A stretch of 64,000 bases of DNA, taken from NCBI RefSeq assembly GCF_003473485.1, contig NC_053048.1:48481755-48545754 (forward strand). Reading direction: 5' to 3'. The notes beneath the pieces were generated by a model. It ran no database searches and was not told where the DNA came from. It was given only the letters and a program-made list of their open reading frames with translations. Below are positions 57,337 to 64,000 of this stretch, piece by piece; position 1 is the first letter of the stretch; every line of letters begins with the position of its first letter. A program made the position numbers and the translations under genes. Origin of the DNA: Medicago truncatula (Eukaryota > Streptophyta > Magnoliopsida > Fabales > Fabaceae).

Positions 57337-60300
57337 CAGTGGCGGAGGCTTGTATGGGCTGAGGTGGGCCATGGCCCACCCCCAAATATTGGGAAATTAT
57401 GAAAATACCCTCAGCTTATTTTGTTTTTCCAAGTGACCCACAGCATTCTCACTTCAGACTTTTCCCCTTCCACTTCCTCTGTTACAGCACACACTTCTTC
57501 TCATTCTTTGAAGCGCGACCGCCACACTTCTTCCCCTTCCGCCGCGCGACCGCCGCACTTCTTCCCCTTCCGACCGCCGGCACTCCCTTCTCTCTCATTC
57601 AAAAAAGATCAAACAAAAACCCTTTTTCTTTTCACTCTGTTTTTCCTATCCAAATGGAAAGGTAATTTGTTGACTATTGTTGATTTTCTTTTTGATTTTA
57701 GAATTTAAAGGTGTTTGTTTGTTGTTGTTTGCTACTAAGATTGGTTGTTGTTTGATAATTTTTGATTGATGATTGCTATTATTACTAAGTTTGAATGTTA
57801 ATTAATTTTCTTATTTGTTGTTCTTGTTTGTTGATTGTTGGTATTTGATAATTGAATTTTGAAACTGCAATGTTTTCATATTTTTGTTGTTATGCACATC
57901 TTGAGCAACCTTGCATTTGTTATGTGATTCTCTTCTCTTGTTATGGCAGATTGGCAGTAGCAATGTTATCACGGCCCACCCACATTTTGTTCATATTATT
58001 GGTAGTAGCAATGTTTTTCTATGGCAGTAGCAATGTTTTTCTATGGTAGTAGCAACATTTTGTTCACATTTTGTTCATAAATGAATGTTTTTCTATGGCA
58101 GTAGCAATGTGCCAATGTGTTATTTGCAATGAATATGTTCTAATTGTTTTCAATTAAACTTTTGAAGCATAAGTGATTTTGACTTATAGAATTATGGACT
58201 TATGGAATTATTTGACTTATTGAATTATTTATTTTTTTGAAAACAGAAAAGTTAAGAAGAAGAGTGTAACACTTGATCATTTTTATAAGAAGAGAGCTTG
58301 TGAGAGTGAAAGAGATGAACAAGGAATGACTCCTCCATCTCAACCTATTAAAGTTCCAAGAATTGAAGAAGACATAACTCATATGACTCAACCTGTTGAT
58401 GTTCAAAGAATTGAAGAATTGCATAACGCGGGTGATTTTTTGAATTCTTTAGAACGTGATCCTGGAAAGCGTTCCCCAATATGGACATTTCCAGCAAATC
58501 ATGTGGATGAAATACGAAGAGCTTATCTGAATTGGGGTCCATATCAAATCCATTTAGAAGAATATCCTTTGTCTGGTACAGGAGATCATCCAAGACGGTT
58601 TAAAGACACTTGGTTTAGCTTATTTCATTCATGGCTAGAATATTCACCTTCAAAGGATGCCGCATTTTGCTTACCATGCTATCTTTTTAACAAAGGACCA
58701 AATGGACGTTCTGAATTTGATGTCTTCGTTATTACAGGTTTTAGAGGTTGGAAGAGAGTTAGAGATGGAAAGAATTGTGCTTTTCTTAAGCACATTGGGA
58801 AGGATCCTTGCTCACATCACAACAATGCAGTGAAAGCTTGTAATGACTTGTTGAATCAAAGGGCACACATTAGACATGGATTTCAAAAACAAAGCTCAAG
58901 TCAAATTATGAATAACCGACTACGTCTCAAGGCTTCAATTGATGTTGTTCGTTGGTTAACACTTCAAGCTTGTGCTTTTAGGGGTCACGACGAAAAGGTT
59001 ATATCAAAAAACCAAGGTAATTTTCTTGAGTTGCTAAAACTTTTGGCCTCTTATAATGATGAAGTTGCACAAGTTGTGTTGAATAATGCTCCAAAGAATG
59101 GAAAATATACTTGCCATCAAGTTCAAAAAGAGCTCTTGGCAATTCTTTCTAGTAGAGTGAAAAAACATATCCGTGAGGAAATTGGTGATTCCAAGTTTTG
59201 TATCATTGTAGATGAAGCTCGCGATGAGTCACAAAAGGAACAAATGGCTCTTGTGTTAAGATTTGTTGATAAAGATGGTTTAATACAAGAGCGATTTTTT
59301 GATATGAGATGTGTTACCAGCACTACATCTTTAAGTCTTAAGGAAGCAGTGTGTGATATACTTTCTCGACATAACCTTGATGTTTCTAACCTTCGTGGTC
59401 AAGGGTATGATGGTGCAAGCAATATGAGAGGAGAATGGAACGGTTTACAAGCATTGTTTATGAAGGATTGTCCTTATGCATACTACATCCATTGTTTTGC
59501 TCATAGATTACAACTTGCCTTGGTTACTGCATCAAGAGAAGTCAAACCAATTCATAAATTCTTTGAGAAACTGACTTTTATTGTCAATGCTGTTTGTTCT
59601 TCTCCTAAGAGACATGATGAGTTACAAGCTGCCCAACTAAAAGAAAATGAATATTTGTTGGAAATTGAAGAGATTGTACCTGGTAAAGGTGCAAACCAAA
59701 TTGGTACTGTGAAACGGGAAACAGATACTCGATGGGGATCACATTTCAGTTCTATTTGTAGCTTGATCCGCATGTATGAAGCAACTTGTTTTGTTTTAAA
59801 AAAAATTGCAAAGGAAGCAACAAATTATTCTACAAGTGGGAATGCTGACAGTGCTTACAATTACTTGAAGTCATTTGATTTTATATTTATCTTGCATTTG
59901 ATGAAAGAAATTATGGGGATAACAGATGTGCTTTGTCAAGCCTTGCAACTACAAGCTCAAGATGTAGTTAATGCTATGTTTCTGGTTCGTAACACAAAAA
60001 CTCTTATTCAACAATTGAGAGAAGATGGTTGGGATAAATTACTTGCTAATGTGAGATATTTTTGTGTAAGACATGCTATTGAGATTCCTGATCTCGATGA
60101 TTTGCATTCAACAACAAGATTTGGACGCTCTCGTCTCGAAGAGAACTAGGTAACAATAGAGCACTATTTTAGAGTTGAAATATTTTTTACTACCATTGAT
60201 AAACAATTACAAGTGTTGAATAGTAGATTTAGTGAGGAGGCAATGGATTTGTTAACTCTAAGTTGTGCTTTGACTCCTAAGGATAGATATAAAGCTTTTG

Positions 60301-60863
60301 ATGTTGATACTATTTGCACTCTTGTTGATAAATACTATCCCATGGATTTCAATGATCAAGAGAAGATTCACTTGTGTTATCAACTCGAGCAATTCATTGT
60401 TGATGCCCGCAAAGAACCATGTTTGAAGAATTTATCAACTATTCAAGAATTATGCTCGTGTTTGGTTGCAACTGAGAGGAATAAAATTTACTTCTTGATT
60501 GATAGACTACTCCGCCTTATCATGACCCTTCCAGTTTCTACAGCCACAACTGAGAGATCTTTTTCAGCAATGAAGATTATCAAGACTAGGTTGAGAAACA
60601 AGATGGGAAGTGGGTTTCTAAATGATACCATGACAGTTTATATCGAAAGGGAAATTAGTGCAAGTATTAGTTCTGAGTCAGTTATTGATGATTTCAAGTT
60701 AGTTGGATCGCGTAACGACTTATTTTAATTTCCTAAGGTATGTAGTTTACTTTTTTGATTAAACTTTGTGCTTAGCGTTTATTTCAACTGAAAAATTTAT
60801 ATTTTATATATTAGAGTATATTTTGTTGGCCCACCCCCGATATTTTTTCTAACTCCGCCACTG
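57337..60863 (+). mobile_element. hAT transposon, nearly intact
   Basis: The element starts CAGTGGCGGAGGC and ends TAACTCCGCCACTG, and is flanked by the perfect 8-bp duplication GATCGGGT (57329-57336 and 60864-60871). Subterminal blocks gtgggccatggcccaccccc and ttggcccacccccga also mirror each other. An 8-bp duplication and CAGTGGCGGA ends are hAT hallmarks. It carries one transposase gene and lies 144 bp from the MULE-like element at 55437. Confidence 0.95.
57654..60728 (+). CDS. hAT transposase (DUF4371/TTF type) with one in-frame stop
   Basis: Exon 1 (57654-57661, ATG-GAA-AG) joins exon 2 (58247-60728) through a GTAATT...AACAG intron, giving 830 codons. N-terminus: KKKSVTLDHFYKKR leader, then a TTF-type zinc finger region (FKDTWFSLFHSWLEYSPSKD, AFCLPCYLF). 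The middle holds the DUF4371-like catalytic core (FCIIVDEARDES, GYDGASNMRG, IHCFAHRLQLAL, TDTRWGSH). The C-terminus carries the hAT dimerisation domain (LPVSTATTERSFSAMKIIKT). The only defect is TAG at 60147-60149 (codon 637), between the core and the dimerisation domain; downstream codons stay in the same frame. A full protein would need readthrough or repair. The product resembles the zinc finger MYM-type 1-like proteins annotated in many plants. Confidence 0.9.
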
Positions 60864-60871
60864 GATCGGGT

Positions 60872-61975
60872 CATATCAAAATAAACTTTGAATCTAAATC
60901 AAATGAACATTATATCAAGACGGAAAATAATAAAAAATTGTACTGAGATGAGAAATAAAAACAAACAATGTTGCACTAAATCACACAAACAAATGCAAAA
61001 GAAAAACTAAATAGATATGGAAATTATGTATTTAACTATCAGAAAAAGTAAAAACAATTTGGGAAAGTAATTCTGGGTCAATTTGACCACAAACCATCCC
61101 TACCAACCCTCTCATATAGATCAAAAAGAAAAAAAAAGTGTTTGTGAATAAGTGACTGCGGTTGAGAGAATAAAAATTGTGGAGCGGTAGTAAAAAAAAC
61201 AAATATCTTATGCAACAAAATATAATGAAAATTTAAGAGGGTGTCCTTTTGGATTGAGTTTTATCTGCTAAAAAAATGAAATACATGATGTAATAATAAT
61301 ACTAATCGTATGATGTTTGATTTGGGACCAAGGGAGCAGTTTTTTGTCTGCCAAAAATCATATAAAACAAAAATTATGTACCATAAAAATGTCCTTGTGT
61401 TATGTTGTTTTAATATATCAAACACATCCTTTGCGACTATTTTTTCGTTGATAAATTATAATTGAAGGATATAGTTTGATACCGTGAATATTAAACAAAG
61501 GTACGTACAAATACCCTTCAAATATATGTACTTGTGACAATATTAATAACTTATCAGAGAAACTTTTTTTTATGTTATTCAAAAATATGAAATCAACCTA
61601 AAGAGAATGACTTCAAAAGATAAATATAGAGTGTACTCTTATTATTTTATTTAGTGTGTGAAATTAATACAATTGGATCAGTGACTCCCTTCATAACATA
61701 TTAATTAACATGATATTATTTTCCGTATGTTTGTGTTATTATACAAAAAAAATATGTTAATCAGAACAAAGTTTAAATTGGGAAAAAAATGTGGAATCCT
61801 TTATAAAAGAAAAAAAATGTTCAATGTGGAATAAAAAAAATTTGGGGTGCAGAAAACAACCCTTCCATGGTAAAAGTTCAACGCTTATTTTGGTCATCTT
61901 CAAGAAAACTGTTTTTTTTTTTCAATCTATCATCACAGCGTGTTAGGTGAAGATTTTTTTTTGACCGGTAATTCA
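60872..61975. other. AT-rich spacer
   Basis: No gene or clear repeat is seen between the hAT element and the LINE. Confidence 0.5.
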
Positions 61976-61979
61976 AAAA

Positions 61980-63905
61980 GAAAAAAGGTGAATAATTCAA
62001 AAGTGGCTGAACAATCAAATTGGACTTTCAATTTTCAAACGATTGTGTGTATGGAAGGTAAATACATCGTTTTTCCACCCTCGATTGTCCGCATAACCTC
62101 TCTTGATGATGATGTTGGTAATAAAGTCACTGGTGAACATGGCTTGCAAGAAGTAACACGAAATTATTTTGTAAATATTTTTCAACAACAGAATAGTGAT
62201 TTTTCTTCTGTCATAGATGTTATTAATCCGTCTATCTCTGTTCATGATAATGATCTACTTACGGCACCATTTACTAAGGCCGAGTTTCGTGTTGCTATTT
62301 TCTCTATACACCCGGATAAATGCTCCGGCCCTGATGGATATAGTCCGGGTTTTTACCAACAATTTTGGAATTTATGCAGCGATGACATCTTCAAGGAATG
62401 TTGTGGTTGGTCAGATGCAGGACAATTTCCACCTGATTTAAATATTACTAACATTGCACTTATTCCTAAAGGTTCCACGCAGGTTAGTATGAAAGATTGG
62501 CGGCCAATAGCACTATGCAATGTGTTATATAAAATTATATCTAAAGTGTTAGCAAACAGGTTGAAGAATGTTTTGTCCCAGTGTATCTCTGATAACCAGT
62601 CTGCGTTTGTTCCCGGTCGCTCCATTCTAGATAATGATATGGTAGCAATTGAAGTTCTCCATTTCATGAAAGCCAAGACGCCCGGGGAGGATAGGTATGT
62701 TGCTTTAAAACTTGACATTAGCAAAGCCTATGATCGTATGAATTGGAATTATTTAATGGTTGTCTTAAATAAAATGGATTTTTATCACTGTTGGATTCAG
62801 TGGATGCGTATGTGTGTAGAGTCAGTTGTTTACACTGCACTTGTTAATGGTGAGCAGGTTGACCCTATTATCCCAGGGCGTGGTCTCCGACAAGGGGATC
62901 CTCTTTGCCCCCTATTTGTTTATTATTTGTGCAGAGGGCTTATCAGCGCTTATCAGAGATGCCGAGAGGAGAGGTGTTCTTACGGGAACAAAGGTTTGTC
63001 GCCAAGCACCTACTGTTTCCCATCTTTTGTTCGCTGATGACTGTTTTCTATTTTTTAAAGCTACTGAGGAGCATGCACATGTAATGAAAAATATATTACC
63101 CACTTACGAGTTAGCCTCGGGTCAAGCGATCAGCTTGCCAAAATCAGAGATCTATTGCAGCCGCAATGCCCCTAGCGAACTTAAAATTACTATCACTGAC
63201 ATTCTTGGTGTTCAAATTGTTTTGGGTACAGGTAAATATCTGGGCCTACCTTCTATGATAGGCCGAGACCGCAAAGCTACGTTTGCATATATTAAGGATC
63301 GCGTTTGGCAGAAAATTAATTACTGGAGTGGTAAGTGTCTTTCGAAAGCGGGTCGCGAGGTAATGATCAAATCTGTTTTGCAATCTATCCCCACTTATGT
63401 AATGAGTATTTTTCAGCTACCTAGTACTTTGGTTGACTCCATCGAAAAGATGATGAACTCTTTTTGATGGGGACATGGCAAAACGACGCAACGAGGGATA
63501 CATTGGATGAATTGGGAGAAGCTGTCGGCATAAAAAATTCATGGAGGTATGGGTTTCAAGGACCTCTCTACTTTTAATTTAGCTATGTTGGGGAAACAGG
63601 GATGGAAATTTATTACCGAACCGGATTCTCTTGTTGCTCGAATTTTCAAAGCTCGATATTTCCCGTCTAGTTCCTACCTCACGGCTACTGTTGGACATAA
63701 CCTGAGCTATGTCTGGCGCAGTATCATGCGCACAAGATTTATAGTGCGTGGGGGAGCACGGAGCATAGGTTCAGGTGCTTCCATTCCCATTCTCAACGAA
63801 CCTTGGCTGTCTAATGGGGAGTTCATTAGTAGTGATATCCCAGGTGCTCACTTTGTTCATAATTTTACTATTAATAGTTGGGTAAATACCTCTTTTCATC
63901 CCTGT
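61980..63905 (+). mobile_element. L1-like LINE fragment: reverse transcriptase, decayed
   Basis: Reverse-transcriptase motifs run in order: IHPDKCSGPDGYSPGFYQQF, IALIPKGS, DWRPIALCNVLYKIISKVLA, SAFVPGRSILDN, ALKLDISKAYDRMNW, RGLRQGDPLCP and the catalytic LLFADD at about 63030. Up to 62925 the frame is that of 61940; an apparent extra C in the CCCC(C)TATTTG tract moves it to the next frame, which then runs through the catalytic motif to 63467. Two further in-frame stops follow (TGA at about 63465, TAA near 63534) before GGMGFKDLSTFNLAMLGKQG, the conserved post-RT region. The endonuclease half and the 3' end are absent. At about 63905 the LINE text gives way to another repeat. Confidence 0.9.
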
Positions 63906-64000
63906 AATATTAGCGAATTTCGGTTTTAGTCCATATAAAAAAAAATATTTAGATTTTGTCCCTGTAATTTCAGATTCTTCCACATTTGATCCCTCATTCC
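63906..64000. repeat. Start of another repeat at the window edge
   Basis: The text ggttttagtccatataaa and gattttgtccctgtaatttc belongs to the tagtccctgtaa type of legume TIR repeat seen at 55437. It interrupts or follows the LINE and is cut by the window end. Confidence 0.45.

Overview
The window is nuclear plant DNA. Genes have GT-AG introns and split reading frames, spacers are very AT-rich, and most of the length is transposable-element debris. The gene content (UGT73-type glycosyltransferases, small type II pectinesterases, a mitochondrial small heat-shock protein, a PHD-finger/GNAT regulator) and the repeats whose ends read GGCTTAAATATG...GTCCCTGTAA suggest a papilionoid legume, probably Medicago or a close relative. 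The species is an inference and was not tested by any search.

Layout. From 1 to about 29 kb there is a loose tandem array of four UGT73-like genes on the + strand: one cut by the window start (2-1471), 8508-10043, 25455-26915 and 27347-28816, plus a short UGT fragment at 28855-28940. Pectinesterase copies are interleaved with them: an orphan first exon at 4125-4390, a pseudogene on the - strand at 29099-31053, and an apparently intact five-exon gene on the - strand at 37092-39283 (398 codons by my splice model). A frameshifted mitochondrial small heat-shock gene lies at 33810-34535. From 40961 to 52639 a 20-exon gene on the - strand encodes a protein of about 969 residues with two PHD fingers and a GNAT domain, IDM1-like in architecture. 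Its introns hold Copia, SINE and MITE remnants. From 53 kb to the end the window is transposons: a TIR element with internal duplications (53118-54985), a 1.75-kb MULE-like element with a 9-bp target-site duplication (55437-57184), a nearly intact hAT element with a perfect 8-bp duplication (57337-60863), and a decayed LINE (61980-63905).

The most interesting locus is the second UGT gene. A 6.5-kb Mutator-like element (9974-16482) inserted four codons after the conserved GGSS region, so the last 23 codons and the stop codon of the gene are now transposon sequence. The original short tail, with its own stop, is still present at 16483-16509 beyond the element. The element carries two decayed plant-mobile-domain-like genes facing each other and an inverted array of about 212-bp repeats. 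A second clear case is a 5'-truncated LINE tail (4401-4540) inserted exactly across the exon 1 splice donor of the first pectinesterase copy.

Functionally, the UGTs would glucosylate small acceptors (their PSPG boxes end in Gln, usual for UDP-glucose), the pectinesterases would de-esterify wall pectin, and the PHD-GNAT gene would act on chromatin. Nothing in the sequence shows these genes acting in one pathway; the clustering looks like tandem duplication plus insertion. No prokaryotic features, CRISPR arrays, tRNA or rRNA genes were seen.
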